From NCBI GenBank assembly GCA_963721075.1, contig CAVRHV010000019.1:186001-250000 (forward strand): a stretch of 64,000 nt of DNA, read 5' to 3'. This document shows positions 7,869 through 16,658 of the stretch, piece after piece. Below the pieces are notes generated by a model that saw only the letters and a program-made list of their open reading frames with translations, was not told the DNA's origin and ran no database searches. Source of the DNA: DATFVA01 sp963721075 (GTDB lineage Bacteria; Bacteroidota; Ignavibacteria; Ignavibacteriales; Ignavibacteriaceae). How positions within the stretch are numbered: position 1 is the stretch's first letter; each line of letters starts with the position of its first letter. The translations under genes and the position numbers were made by a program.

Positions 7869-9929
7869 ATGAAAAAGTTAATTCTTCTAATTGTCGTATT
7901 TACTACTCTCGGCAGCAGCCTTATCGAAGCACAGTGGATCGCAGCCAACGGACCATATACGGGTTCAGTCTATTCATTTGCAGGGGATGAACAACATATC
8001 TTTGCCGCCGTAAGCACTCACGGTGTATTCCTTTCCACCGATGACGGGACGACATGGACAGAAAGGAACAACGGACTGAATAGTGCATATATTTATTCTC
8101 TTGCCTTGGATGGCAGTAATCTGTTTGCAGGTGGAATCTGGGGAGTTTTTTACTCCTCTGATTACGGGAGTAACTGGACTCAGCGGGGACTGGATTCATC
8201 CTCTGTAAGGTGTATCATCGTTATGGGAGACATAGTTTATGCCGGAACCGGAGATGGAGTTTACTCATCAACTGATAACGGTTTAAGCTGGGAAAATTCG
8301 AGTATTGGAATTGAAGGTTTTACGATAAGATCACTTGCGGCTAAAGATAGTTTTATTTTTGCAGGAACCGTGGAAAACGGAGTTTACAGATCAGAGGATC
8401 ATGGTTCAACCTGGCAGCATTACAGCAGCGGCATAACAAATGCGGATATAACTGCTTTCCTCACAGTTCAGAATAATATTATTGCGTCGACACTGGGAGA
8501 TGGGATCTTCCGGTCAACTGATAATGGCAATTCGTGGCAGCAGGTTAATAATGGACTTCAGGAATTACATATACTTTCTCTACTGGATCACAACAACATG
8601 ATTTATGCGGGGAGTGAGCTTGCAGGAGGAGTCCATGCTTCAACAGATCTTGGTAACAGCTGGTATCCGGTAAATAACGGAATGATGAGCAGCTGGACTT
8701 TTTCACTGTATTCCGATGGGGTGAACCTATACGCCGGAAGCTTTACCGGAGGAGTGTTCAGGTCAACTGATAATGGGGATACCTGGGCCTCAGCTAATGA
8801 TGGGATGCCTGATAAAATGATGGTAGAATCTATTGTAAATGTCGGAGACACTATCTGTGCAGGAACATTTTACAGCGGTGTATTTAAATCAACAGATAAC
8901 GGTCTCTCATGGAAAAGTATTAACAACGGTTTAACTAATGGCTACGAAACCGAAATCTTTGCCGCCGACAATATATTACTGACGGGTGTGAATTTGCAGG
9001 TATTCAGGTCATCTGATTTCGGAGCCAGCTGGTCAAGGGTTACTGATGGTCTCCCGCAGCAAAGTATTGATTCTCCTGTCTTTTTTGAGAGAGAAGGTGT
9101 TTTCTTTTTGGCAAGTGAGTATGGGACATTTAAATCTACTGATCAGGGATTGAGCTGGGAGGAAATTGATGACGGGATGAATGATATGCCTCTGACCTTT
9201 GCTTCAAATGATGAATCTTTATATACCGGCACATATGGCGGATTATATTATTCTTCCGATAATGGTGTTACCTGGAATGTAAATGACAGTTTAAGTCAAA
9301 ATGGTATCATTTCGCTTTTGGTCAGCGGGGATTCGGTTTTCGCGGGAGAATATGGAGGAATATTTCTTACTACAGATAACGGCACAAGCTGGACACCATT
9401 GAATAACGGACTCCCGTTTATGATAACTGTTACGGCCTTAGCCGATCTAAAAGGCTCTATTCTTGCAGGTACATGGGATCTGGGAATGCTTCTTTCAAAA
9501 GACAGGGGTCTGACCTGGCAGCCTGTTGAGGATGGGATTCAATTCGGAACTATAAATTCATTTATGAAAAAAGGGAACTATATTTACGTAGCAGCAGATA
9601 ACGGGATTTATTATAGAGACATAGACGAACTAATAACCGGTATCGATGACATCTCACCGTCAACAATAAACTATTCCCTGGAACAAAACTATCCGAACCC
9701 GTTTAATCCTTCAACTAAGATTAAATATACGATAGGGAAAAGTGGATTTGTAACTCTTAAGGTATATGATCTTCTGGGAAGGGAAGTTGCCGTACTTGTA
9801 AATGAAGAAAAGGGCATAGGGAATTATACCGCTGAATTCAGCGGGGCAGGACTTTCAAGCGGAATTTATTTTTACAGGCTGAAGGCAGGCAGTTTCACAA
9901 AAACCAGAAAATTTTTGCTGCTCAAATAA
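7869..9929 (+). CDS. Secreted BNR/Ycf48-like repeat protein with type IX sorting domain
   Basis: About 686 residues from the ATG at 7869, chosen because GGGAGAG lies 8 bases ahead and it is followed directly by the hydrophobic signal KKLILLIVVFTTLGSSLIEAQ; an ATG at 7842 would add nine charged residues. More than ten repeats of about 45 residues each carry (S/T)(S/T)D-x-G-x-(S/T)W (for example STDNGNSWQQ), the Asp-box of BNR/sialidase and Ycf48-like propellers. The C-terminal 80 residues are the T9SS type A sorting domain: YPNPFNPSTKI, VYDLLGREVAVLV, LSSGIYFYRL and a KTRKFLLLK tail. Expected to cross the outer membrane by type IX secretion and to be surface-attached or released. No sialidase catalytic Arg/Tyr set is evident, so a binding or structural role is more likely than hydrolysis. 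Confidence 0.85.
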   Translation: MKKLILLIVVFTTLGSSLIEAQWIAANGPYTGSVYSFAGDEQHIFAAVSTHGVFLSTDDGTTWTERNNGLNSAYIYSLALDGSNLFAGGIWGVFYSSDYGSNWTQRGLDSSSVRCIIVMGDIVYAGTGDGVYSSTDNGLSWENSSIGIEGFTIRSLAAKDSFIFAGTVENGVYRSEDHGSTWQHYSSGITNADITAFLTVQNNIIASTLGDGIFRSTDNGNSWQQVNNGLQELHILSLLDHNNMIYAGSELAGGVHASTDLGNSWYPVNNGMMSSWTFSLYSDGVNLYAGSFTGGVFRSTDNGDTWASANDGMPDKMMVESIVNVGDTICAGTFYSGVFKSTDNGLSWKSINNGLTNGYETEIFAADNILLTGVNLQVFRSSDFGASWSRVTDGLPQQSIDSPVFFEREGVFFLASEYGTFKSTDQGLSWEEIDDGMNDMPLTFASNDESLYTGTYGGLYYSSDNGVTWNVNDSLSQNGIISLLVSGDSVFAGEYGGIFLTTDNGTSWTPLNNGLPFMITVTALADLKGSILAGTWDLGMLLSKDRGLTWQPVEDGIQFGTINSFMKKGNYIYVAADNGIYYRDIDELITGIDDISPSTINYSLEQNYPNPFNPSTKIKYTIGKSGFVTLKVYDLLGREVAVLVNEEKGIGNYTAEFSGAGLSSGIYFYRLKAGSFTKTRKFLLLK

Positions 9930-9934
9930 ATAAA

Positions 9935-10300
9935 CTAATATGCCTTGCTTGAACCCGGTAAATTCCTGCGAAAGTTAAAGCTCGTAACCGCATCGCTGCT
10001 GGAAAGATAAGTATGAAAGATCCTTTTCACCCCGCTGTATATAAAAACCTGCGGGGGGAGAACGAGTTTCATCTTACCTCCGTATTCAGAAATCTTTTTT
10101 GATGCAATCACAAGAACTCCAAGAAATGTAGCATCAACCACGTCGCAGCCCGCAAGGTCGATAACAATTTTTTCATATTCCAGGATAATATCCGATTCAA
10201 GATATTCCTGAAACTCCAGTGCGTCCTGCAATGTGGTTTTCTCAAGGCTAACGTGAATTATTAATACGTCGTCCCTGAATTCTCGGTTGAATTGTTCCAT
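9935..10300 (-). CDS. STAS-domain protein (anti-sigma-factor-antagonist type)
   Basis: About 121 residues, the size of SpoIIAA/RsbV. It shows the STAS order: a DDVLIIHVSLEKTTLQDA strand, an EYEKIVIDLAGCDVVDATFLGVLVIASKKI core and the GGKMKLVLPP strand. In SpoIIAA the phosphorylated serine follows an Asp (DSSG); here the equivalent is DATF, so a threonine would be the phosphoacceptor. Partner kinase (SpoIIAB/RsbW type) and sigma factor are not in the window. The ATG at 10300 is preferred to a GTG nine bases upstream; neither has a good ribosome binding site. The gene converges on the T9SS gene with a 5-base gap. Confidence 0.7.
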   Translation of the reverse strand: MEQFNREFRDDVLIIHVSLEKTTLQDALEFQEYLESDIILEYEKIVIDLAGCDVVDATFLGVLVIASKKISEYGGKMKLVLPPQVFIYSGVKRIFHTYLSSSDAVTSFNFRRNLPGSSKAY

Positions 10301-10542
10301 AAATGACACTAATTATTAAAAACCCTCGTGTTTTTCGCAACAATGAATGTACCAGTTGTTTTTGCACTAAAATCTTAACTCTTTCCGGGCAAATGACTTA
10401 AAAGAATAAGACGGCATCTCACAGTGATACAAGTTTTTTGTTTTTAGGAAGCTACTAACCCCGCTTAATAAATCAAATGATTGTCTTCACTCCCGACTGG
10501 TCATGAACTAGTTGCTCGAATTTATTGCTGCTGCTATCCGTC
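10301..10542. other. Gene-free stretch before the CoA-binding protein
   Basis: About 240 bases between the STAS gene start and the promoter at 10543. I see no tRNA, repeat array or credible reading frame. Confidence 0.4.
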
Positions 10543-10571
10543 TGGCAGTTGAACGTATAACGGATTATAAT
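10543..10571 (+). promoter_or_regulatory. Putative sigma70 promoter for the CoA-binding protein
   Basis: TGGCAG (10543-10548), 17-base spacer, perfect TATAAT (10566-10571). It predicts a start near 10578 and a short leader carrying GGGGAG before the ATG at 10612. This rules out the in-frame ATG at 10570 as the start. Confidence 0.45.
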
Positions 10572-10611
10572 GATATTTGAATTTCAATTTAAAAAGAACC
10601 GGGGAGAACAA

Positions 10612-11100
10612 ATGAGTAAAATTGATCAGCTTGCAGAAGAATTCCTGTCACAAAAAAATATTGCTGTAGCGGGAGTAAGCAGAAAAGGCAATGCGACGGG
10701 GAACATCATCTATAAAAGGTTTAAAGAAACAGGCTACAATGTTTATCCTGTTAATCCGAATACCGACAGCTGCGAGGGAGATAAATGCTATCCCGATGTT
10801 AAGTCTATTCAACCGAAACCGGATGGTGTAGTTATAGTAACGAATCCTTCGGTATGCGAAAAGGTTGTAAATGACTGCGTGGAAGCGGGAATAAAGTATG
10901 TCTGGATGCACAATATGATGGGACATAAAGGCGCCGACAAGCCGGCATCAAGTATATCATCCAAAGCTGTTCAGATCTGCAAAGAGAATAATATAACTGT
11001 TATTCCCGGCGGCTGCCCTATGATGTTCTGCGGACACGTAGATTTCGGACATAAATTTCTGCGTGGCGTTGCCAGGTTTACAGGCGGATTCAAATTTTAA
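10612..11100 (+). CDS. CoA-binding-domain (Rossmann) protein, YccU-like
   Basis: 162 residues. The ATG at 10612 follows GGGGAG by 7 bases; an ATG at 10570 would add 14 residues overlapping the promoter. An AVAGVSRKGNATGNIIYKRF loop near residues 18-37 is the CoA-binding Rossmann motif of succinyl-CoA-synthetase-alpha-like small proteins. It is followed by GYNVYPVNP, PDGVVIVTNPSVCEKVV and GIKYVWMHNMMGHKG. The tail VIPGGCPMMFCG contains two cysteines. Members of this family bind CoA or related nucleotides in vitro, but no enzymatic role is established. Monocistronic, followed by tRNA-Ala. Confidence 0.75.
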   Translation: MSKIDQLAEEFLSQKNIAVAGVSRKGNATGNIIYKRFKETGYNVYPVNPNTDSCEGDKCYPDVKSIQPKPDGVVIVTNPSVCEKVVNDCVEAGIKYVWMHNMMGHKGADKPASSISSKAVQICKENNITVIPGGCPMMFCGHVDFGHKFLRGVARFTGGFKF

Positions 11101-11208
11101 TTCTCTGAGAACGGTAATTTCTTAATCCGCTAAATTCAGGAATATACTCTCATCTACTTGAAGTGATTCTGAACTTAGACTAAATTGCAGATGTCTTTAG
11201 CAAATATT

Positions 11209-11281
11209 GGGGCTATAGCTCAGCTGGGAGAGCGTCTCGTTCGCAACGAGAAGGTCGCCGGTTCGATCCCGGTTAGCTCCA
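11209..11281 (+). tRNA. tRNA-Ala (anticodon CGC)
   Basis: 73-base cloverleaf: acceptor GGGGCTA/TAGCTCC, D-arm GCTC...GAGC, anticodon stem TCTCG/CGAGA with loop TTCGCAA (anticodon CGC), T-arm GCCGG-TTCGATC-CCGGT, discriminator A. No encoded CCA. Acceptor and D-arm match the tRNA-Ala(GGC) at 7121-7193; the anticodon and T-stems differ. It reads GCG. Confidence 0.95.
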
Positions 11282-11320
11282 CTTTTCCCAATTCCCCCAT
11301 TTTTCATATCTTTGCTTCCG

Positions 11321-12670
11321 ATGAAAATTCTTCCTGTGAATAGTTATTATAAATCTATTCTAAAACTTGCGCTTCCTGCCATTGCGGGATTATCAACTCA
11401 AATGGTTGTTTCACTTACTGACTCAGCCATGGTGGGTCGTCTCGACGAAGCTACCTACGCTCTGGCTGCTATGGGTATTGGAGTACTGGCGACCTGGGCG
11501 CTTATCAGTTTTTTTTCAAGTCTTGCAACCGGAACCCACGTAATTGTTGCCAGGAAATACGGAGAAAATGATTTTGACGGCTGCAGTCTATCTCTCACAA
11601 ATTCCCTTATAATAGGTTTTATTATCGGTGTCATCGTTGCGGCGATAGGTGTTCTTGCCGCATACCAGATAGCCGATTTTTTCGCGGCTGATAAAATAGT
11701 TGGACATTATGCGGGCGAGTACATTTTCTACCGCTTCCTTGGAATTCCCTTTTTCCTTATAAGTGTTTCGTACAGGGGATTTTATTTCGGTATCAGTAAA
11801 ACAAAAATATTTATGTTCTCCGGGGTGATTACTAATCTGCTAAATATTTTCCTTAATTACGTCTTCATATACGGTAATCTGGGTATGCCGAGGATGGGCC
11901 TTGGAGGTGCGGGATTGGCCTCGACCCTTGCTACGACGTTTGATTTTGTATTTTATACATCTATTCTGATGCTGCCTGTATACAGACACAAATTCCATCC
12001 ATTCCAGAACTTTCGTATCAGCTTCGACCTTATAAAAAAGATCTATAAAATCTCACTGCCGGTTTCCTTCCAGAATGTTTTTATCCTTGTTGGTTTTTTG
12101 TTGTTCGTTGTAATAACCGGATTGATCGGTACCCAGCAGCAGGCAGCTTCACAGGCTATAATCAGTACAATGTTTATGTCGTTCCTTCCATGTTTTGGTT
12201 TCGGGATCGCTGTTCAGACGCTTGTCGGCAACAACCTTGGTTCAGGGAAATTTCAGCTCGCAAAGATCTATGGTTTCGAAACCGCAAAAATAGCAACATA
12301 TTATACCGTCTTTCTCGGTATTATTTTTATTTCCATACCTCAGTATGTATTGCTGATTATTACCAATAACCAGTCCATTATTGAAGTTGCAAAACCGGCA
12401 TTAAGGGTAGCGGGATTTGCACAGATTTTTTATGCAGTCGGTGTTGTGCTTGCAAACGGACTCCAGGCTGCAGGTAAAACATTTTTTGTGATGAAGGCCG
12501 AAGTCATTACAAACCTCTTCATTTTTGTTCCGCTGGCTTATCTTATGGGAGTAGTTTTTGAGGGAGGTCTAATCTGGGCATGGACGGCACTTCCGGTCTA
12601 CATCCTTATTTATACTGCAGTCATCTATAGAAAGTATGAAAAAGGGGAATGGCAGAAAAGAAGTATTTGA
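11321..12670 (+). CDS. MATE-family efflux transporter
   Basis: About 449 residues in 12 predicted hydrophobic helices, in the two six-helix halves of MATE antiporters. The N-terminal signature LALPAIAGLSTQMVVSLTDSAMVGRL and the second-half counterpart KIYKISLPVSFQNVFILVGFLLF are recognisable, as is the short cytoplasmic segment between helices 6 and 7 near residues 220-240. MATE proteins export cationic drugs or metabolites in exchange for Na+ or H+; the coupling ion and substrate are not evident. I took the ATG at 11321 rather than the in-frame TTG nine bases earlier. No ribosome binding site is visible. The gene begins 40 bases after tRNA-Ala. Confidence 0.88.
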   Translation: MKILPVNSYYKSILKLALPAIAGLSTQMVVSLTDSAMVGRLDEATYALAAMGIGVLATWALISFFSSLATGTHVIVARKYGENDFDGCSLSLTNSLIIGFIIGVIVAAIGVLAAYQIADFFAADKIVGHYAGEYIFYRFLGIPFFLISVSYRGFYFGISKTKIFMFSGVITNLLNIFLNYVFIYGNLGMPRMGLGGAGLASTLATTFDFVFYTSILMLPVYRHKFHPFQNFRISFDLIKKIYKISLPVSFQNVFILVGFLLFVVITGLIGTQQQAASQAIISTMFMSFLPCFGFGIAVQTLVGNNLGSGKFQLAKIYGFETAKIATYYTVFLGIIFISIPQYVLLIITNNQSIIEVAKPALRVAGFAQIFYAVGVVLANGLQAAGKTFFVMKAEVITNLFIFVPLAYLMGVVFEGGLIWAWTALPVYILIYTAVIYRKYEKGEWQKRSI

Positions 12671-12808
12671 CGGATGACGCGAATTATTTTTGTTAGACTT
12701 ATCCAGGGTTTGAGAGATCAGTCTTGCTGATAATGGGAATATTTAAGATTATATTTTCAAAAACGCTCTAAATACAAAGAATTTAACAATATTTTTACGG
12801 CACGGGTG

Positions 12809-12837
12809 TTGACATTCTCTGGGGCATAAAATATATT
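12809..12837 (+). promoter_or_regulatory. Near-consensus sigma70 promoter giving a likely leaderless mRNA
   Basis: TTGACA (12809-12814), 17-base spacer, TATATT (12832-12837). The expected start, 6-7 bases after the -10 box, coincides with the ATG at 12844, and there is no ribosome binding site. It is the best promoter match in the window. Confidence 0.6.
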
Positions 12838-12843
12838 TTGGCT

Positions 12844-13242
12844 ATGAAAAACAGACTTACTCTTATTTTCACACTTTTCATAATAGTTGCCACTGCTATG
12901 GCCGGTGCATATCTTGACTATTTCCATGCACAGACGGAGGGAGAAAATGTAAAACTTGAGTGGAAAACTACGACCGAAACGAACCTGACCAACTTTGTAG
13001 TTCAAAGAAAGACACCCGACACTCAATTCATCGATCTGGTTAGTATAAATCCAACTGGCAATAACTCGGTTTACTCGTATACCGATCAGGCAGCATATAA
13101 GATGACCAATCCAATATTCGTTTACCGGCTGAAAATAATTGATCGCGACGGCTCTTACGCTTACTCCTCAGAGGCTTCTGTATCACCGAATATTTCCGGT
13201 GTTAAGAGAACTTGGGGCAGCATCAAAGCTATGTTTCGTTAA
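12844..13242 (+). CDS. Small secreted protein with fibronectin-III-like fold
   Basis: 132 residues. The signal peptide (KNRLTLIFTLFIIVATAMAGA) is followed by one domain with strands GENVKLEWKTTTETNLTNFVVQRK, FVYRLKIIDRDGSYAYS and SSEASVSP. This is the pattern of the FnIII-like module that in Bacteroidota secreted proteins usually precedes a T9SS sorting domain. Here no sorting domain follows; the protein ends in a basic segment (VKRTWGSIKAMFR). The ATG at 12844 is chosen because it sits at the predicted transcription start; an upstream TTG at 12838 overlaps the -10 region. Function unknown; probably periplasmic. Confidence 0.6.
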   Translation: MKNRLTLIFTLFIIVATAMAGAYLDYFHAQTEGENVKLEWKTTTETNLTNFVVQRKTPDTQFIDLVSINPTGNNSVYSYTDQAAYKMTNPIFVYRLKIIDRDGSYAYSSEASVSPNISGVKRTWGSIKAMFR

Positions 13243-13320
13243 AAACAGTTCCCTCCGTTTTTCATTTAATTTTTAACCCTCATTCCTTTATCTTAGTCCT
13301 TCGTATAAAAAAAAGTTTTC

Positions 13321-14565
13321 ATGAATTTCTTTATGATAAAAGTTTCATCTGGTGTACTATTCATCCTAATGATATTCATCCTTGCAGGATGCTCAGGATC
13401 TAAAGAAGCATATGACAGGGAAGGCAATTCAGATATTACGGATATCAGTCGTGTCCGTGTACTTCTTAACGAGGAACAAGGTCCCTATAAATTTATCAAC
13501 GATTCTCCGGTTTATCTGAAGAACGGCGATTCGTACATCGCCCTGGTTAATTCAGGGAACCATCTTTCCGTGAGCAGCGCGGGAGATGAGGTTGAAGTAG
13601 AGATTGAAGGTAAACTCTTCAAAGGGAAAAATATGAGGCTCGTTCCGGAATCGCCGGAACAGTCAGTTTCATATAAAGGCGGTTCATACCGGGGGTCTTT
13701 AGAGCTTATACCCGATGGATCTGCAGTAAATATAGTAAACCAGCTCTCAGTTGAAGAATATCTTAAGGGCGTCATTCCTAAGGAAATGCCGACCGGAAAA
13801 GGTAATGAATATTTTGAGGCTCTTAAGGCGTTCACAATATGTGCCCGAACATATACTTTTTCAAAGCTCCGTGAAAACAAAAAAAGTTTTGATGTCTTTG
13901 CCGATACCCGCGATCAGGTTTACGGCGGCAGCGGCATAGAGAAAGATATAGTAAATAAGGTGGTTGATGAAACAAGAGGACTTATTCTTACATACAATGA
14001 CAAACCAGCCGTAACTTTCTATCATTCAACCTGCGGAGGCTATACCGAAGATGCGAAAAATGTTTTCCCAAATATGGACCTTCCGTACCTTGTTACCGTA
14101 AAGGACGGCGATGAACCATATTGTTCCGTATCCCCAAAATTTACATGGACTGAAAACTTTCCCGAAAATACTTTTGTTCAGAGATTCGTTGCAGCCGGTT
14201 ATCTTGATAATTCTGATTATTCTGTTGCAGGCTTCAGCATAAACAGTAAGTTTGATTCAGGAAGAATTAATGAACTGGAAGTTGATTTTTCAGCAAGCAA
14301 TGGAAAAAACAAACCTGTGAAAATATACGGAAACAATATACGCTACGTAATAAAAACAGCATCCGGCAATTCGATACTTGAAAGTAATAATTTCAGTATA
14401 AAGAAAAACGGGGCCACCATAACCATCAACGGAAAAGGTTACGGACATGGTGTAGGACTTTGCCAGTGGGGCGCGCTTGAACAATCGAAAGAAGGCAGAA
14501 ATTTCGAAGAGATCCTCTCGCTCTATTATCCTGGAACAAAAGTAGAAAATTATTATGATCAATAA
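13321..14565 (+). CDS. SpoIID/LytB-domain lipoprotein, probable peptidoglycan lytic transglycosylase
   Basis: 414 residues. The lipobox LAGC (Cys24) predicts an envelope lipoprotein. The SpoIID core starts at LSVEEYLKGVIPKEMP near residue 140, the segment holding the catalytic glutamate in SpoIID. It continues through ALKAFTICARTYTF, a VYGG segment, VDETRGLILTYNDKPAVTFYHSTCGGYTED and ends with GKGYGHGVGLCQWGA. SpoIID cleaves glycan strands lacking stem peptides; non-sporulating relatives probably act in cell-wall remodelling. A VRVLL...GPYKFIND domain of about 100 residues precedes it. The gene overlaps maf by 11 bases, which suggests co-translation. An in-frame ATG four codons downstream is an alternative start. 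Confidence 0.85.
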   Translation: MNFFMIKVSSGVLFILMIFILAGCSGSKEAYDREGNSDITDISRVRVLLNEEQGPYKFINDSPVYLKNGDSYIALVNSGNHLSVSSAGDEVEVEIEGKLFKGKNMRLVPESPEQSVSYKGGSYRGSLELIPDGSAVNIVNQLSVEEYLKGVIPKEMPTGKGNEYFEALKAFTICARTYTFSKLRENKKSFDVFADTRDQVYGGSGIEKDIVNKVVDETRGLILTYNDKPAVTFYHSTCGGYTEDAKNVFPNMDLPYLVTVKDGDEPYCSVSPKFTWTENFPENTFVQRFVAAGYLDNSDYSVAGFSINSKFDSGRINELEVDFSASNGKNKPVKIYGNNIRYVIKTASGNSILESNNFSIKKNGATITINGKGYGHGVGLCQWGALEQSKEGRNFEEILSLYYPGTKVENYYDQ

Positions 14566-15133
14566 CCATCCGATCATTTATCTGGCTTCAAAATCACCGA
14601 GAAGGAAGAAACTGCTGAAGCAGATGAACCTTAACTTTAAAGTTATAACGGTTGATATTGATGAAAGCAGGAAAGGAAAAGAACCGCCTTTAAGGATGGT
14701 GAAAAGACTTGCTGAAGAAAAACTGGAATCGGCAAAAAAGATAATTAATGAAGGTATAATCATAACTGCCGATACTACTGTTGTGCTTTCAGATGAAATT
14801 CTGGCAAAACCCGAGAGTGAAGACGATGCAAAGAGAATGCTCGGCAGGCTCAGCGGAAAAACCCATATTGTATATACAGGCTTCGCACTCTATAATTCAC
14901 GAACAGACCGGACGATCATAGACTATGAGAAAACACTGGTAACCTTCAGAAAAATAACCAGACAGGAAATTGATGATTACGTTAAAACCGGTAGTCCGAT
15001 GGATAAAGCCGGCGCTTACGGCATCCAGGATGATTTCGGAGCGGTATTTGTGAAAAAAATAAACGGCGATTACTACAATGTAGTGGGATTACCTGTATCG
15101 AAACTTTACTCAAACCTTCTAAAAGTGATTTAA
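14555..15133 (+). CDS. maf: Maf-family nucleoside triphosphate pyrophosphatase
   Basis: 192 residues, the usual length. The N-terminal signature YLASKSPRRKKLLKQM is the phosphate-binding loop of Maf proteins. Also visible are ADTTVVL with the catalytic aspartate, LAKPESEDDAKRMLGRLSGKTHIVYTG, and SPMDKAGAYGIQD with the conserved Lys-Ala-Gly-Ala-Tyr. Maf proteins hydrolyse dTTP/UTP or modified nucleotides to the monophosphate and have been linked to division control. The gene starts inside the end of the SpoIID gene, and its TAA stop overlaps the ATG of the next gene (TAATG), so it is the middle member of a three-gene operon. Confidence 0.9.
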   Translation: MINNHPIIYLASKSPRRKKLLKQMNLNFKVITVDIDESRKGKEPPLRMVKRLAEEKLESAKKIINEGIIITADTTVVLSDEILAKPESEDDAKRMLGRLSGKTHIVYTGFALYNSRTDRTIIDYEKTLVTFRKITRQEIDDYVKTGSPMDKAGAYGIQDDFGAVFVKKINGDYYNVVGLPVSKLYSNLLKVI

Positions 15134-16102
15134 TGCTGCAGAAACTTAGAAAAAAAATATTGATATCCCTGGCGGCTGCAGGATTACTATACCTGGCATT
15201 TACCATTTATGCTGATTTTGATCAGGTTATAAACAGCTTTTGAAAAATTCAATTGGCTGCTTTTCCCGCTTCTTCTTCTTCTTTCGCTTCTTAATTATTT
15301 GTTCAGATTTTTCAAATGGGATTATTACCTGTCGGTTATTAAGGTTAAAGTTGCAAAACTCGATTCTTTATCGATTTTTATGTCGGGTCTTGTAATGAGC
15401 GTTACCCCCGGCAAGATGGGAGAACTGCTTAAATCGTATCTTGTTAAAGAACTTAATCAAACACCCGTCAGCCGAACATTTCCCATTATTTTTGCCGAGA
15501 GGATAACGGATTTCATTTCTCTTCTTTTTCTGGCTTTAATAGGGGCATATGTATATAATTATGGAAGAGGTATAGTTATAGGCGTTTCAGTATTCTTTTT
15601 CTTGCTGGTAATAATTATAAGCAATAAAGGTATTGCTCTGCCTTTGTTAAAACTGCTCGAAAAGAGTACTTTTCTTAAAAAACACCTGGAAAGCATACAT
15701 AATGCATATGAAAGTTCATACCAGCTGCTAAGACCCGGACCGCTGGTAAAGATGAGTATTTTAAGTCTGGGGTCATGGTTTTTTGAATGTTTGGGATATT
15801 ACATAATTCTGATTAATTTTGGATTGGATGTTAGTCTTTTATGGGCAACGTTCAGTTACGGTTTCGCAACAATTGTAGGTGCAGTAACAATGCTGCCCGG
15901 GGGATTGGGAGTTACGGAAGGATCTCTCACATTCCTCCTTATCGAAAAAGGATCCCCCAAAGAGATTGCTGTAGCATCCACATTTATTGTACGGATTGTT
16001 ACACTCTGGTTTGCTGTTCTGGTTGGAGTAATAAGTGTAACACTTTATCAGAGAAGATTCGGCAAAATTACTCTGGAATCGATCTCAAACCAGGCAAATT
16101 AG
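15133..16102 (+). CDS. Flippase-like (LPG-synthase TM / YbhN) membrane protein, interrupted by a +1 frameshift
   Basis: Translation from the ATG at 15133 gives 36 codons (MLQKLRKKILISLAAAGLL...VINSF) and stops at TGA 15241-15243. Removing one T from the run 15238-15241 continues in frame through EKFNWLLFPLLLLLSL to 16102, about 322 residues, the usual size. The body has about eight hydrophobic helices and the family motifs TPGKMGELLKSYLV near residue 90 and LPGGLGVTEGSL near 255. These proteins resemble the membrane half of lysylphosphatidylglycerol synthase and are thought to move lipids or lipid-linked sugars. The shift site reads TTT TGA A, a slippery-plus-stop arrangement similar in form to the prfB +1 site. 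Error, mutation and recoding all remain possible. Confidence 0.75.
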
Positions 16103-16167
16103 ATTATTTCGCAGTGTGTTTTATCTGTTCTTTTACATTGTTTATGTTTCAAATCAATTCAGTTTTC

Positions 16168-16196
16168 TTGATTTTCAGACAGGTGCATGTTATATT
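16168..16196 (+). promoter_or_regulatory. Sigma70-type promoter for the YtxH/DUF948/EF-G group
   Basis: TTGATT (16168-16173), 17-base spacer, TATATT (16191-16196), followed by a leader with AGGAG 7 bases before the ATG at 16235. Confidence 0.55.
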
Positions 16197-16234
16197 TTTG
16201 GTGACTCAAATATATATAAAAAAAGGAGTTATAT

Positions 16235-16648
16235 ATGTCCCAGGATAATTCAAGTAAAGGTTTGTTGATAGGTTTCTTAGCAGGTGGTGCAATCGGTGCT
16301 ATTGTTGCCTTACTATATGCTCCCAAATCGGGACGAGAACTTAGGAATGACATACGTACTAAATCAGATGAATATTATGATGATGTAGAGAAATATTATG
16401 CGGATGCCAGAGACAAAGCCAAAGATCTCATTAATGACGGGAAGAAGAAATCGGAAAAACTTATTAGCGATGCTAAAGTGAAATCCGAGGAACTTTTAAA
16501 AGACGCAGAGAAAATATTTAACGACGCACGCTCGAAAGCCGAAGGATATGTTGCAAAAGGAAGGGAAACGATTGACCAGGAAACTAATAAAGTTAAAACA
16601 GCGGTAAAGGCAGGAGTAGATGCGTATAAAGAAACTAAAAAAAGCTGA
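16235..16648 (+). CDS. YtxH-domain membrane-anchored coiled-coil protein
   Basis: 137 residues. One N-terminal membrane helix (GLLIGFLAGGAIGAIVALLYAPKSGRELR) matches the YtxH motif, whose glycine-rich helix ends in LYAPKSG. After it comes a long charged helix with heptad-like repeats of (D/E)A(K/R) type (DARDKAKDLI, SDAKVKSEELLKDAEK, DARSKAEGYV), probably a coiled coil. YtxH proteins are general-stress-associated in Firmicutes and widely distributed elsewhere, with no known biochemical activity. The RBS is AGGAG. Followed after 10 bases by the DUF948-like gene, with which it is commonly paired. Confidence 0.8.
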   Translation: MSQDNSSKGLLIGFLAGGAIGAIVALLYAPKSGRELRNDIRTKSDEYYDDVEKYYADARDKAKDLINDGKKKSEKLISDAKVKSEELLKDAEKIFNDARSKAEGYVAKGRETIDQETNKVKTAVKAGVDAYKETKKS

Positions 16649-16658
16649 TTAAAACTGA

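Noticed and set aside
12757..13026. Minus-strand gene opposite the FnIII-like protein
   Set aside because: The plus-strand frame has a signal peptide, domain pattern and promoter; the minus frame shows no recognisable composition.
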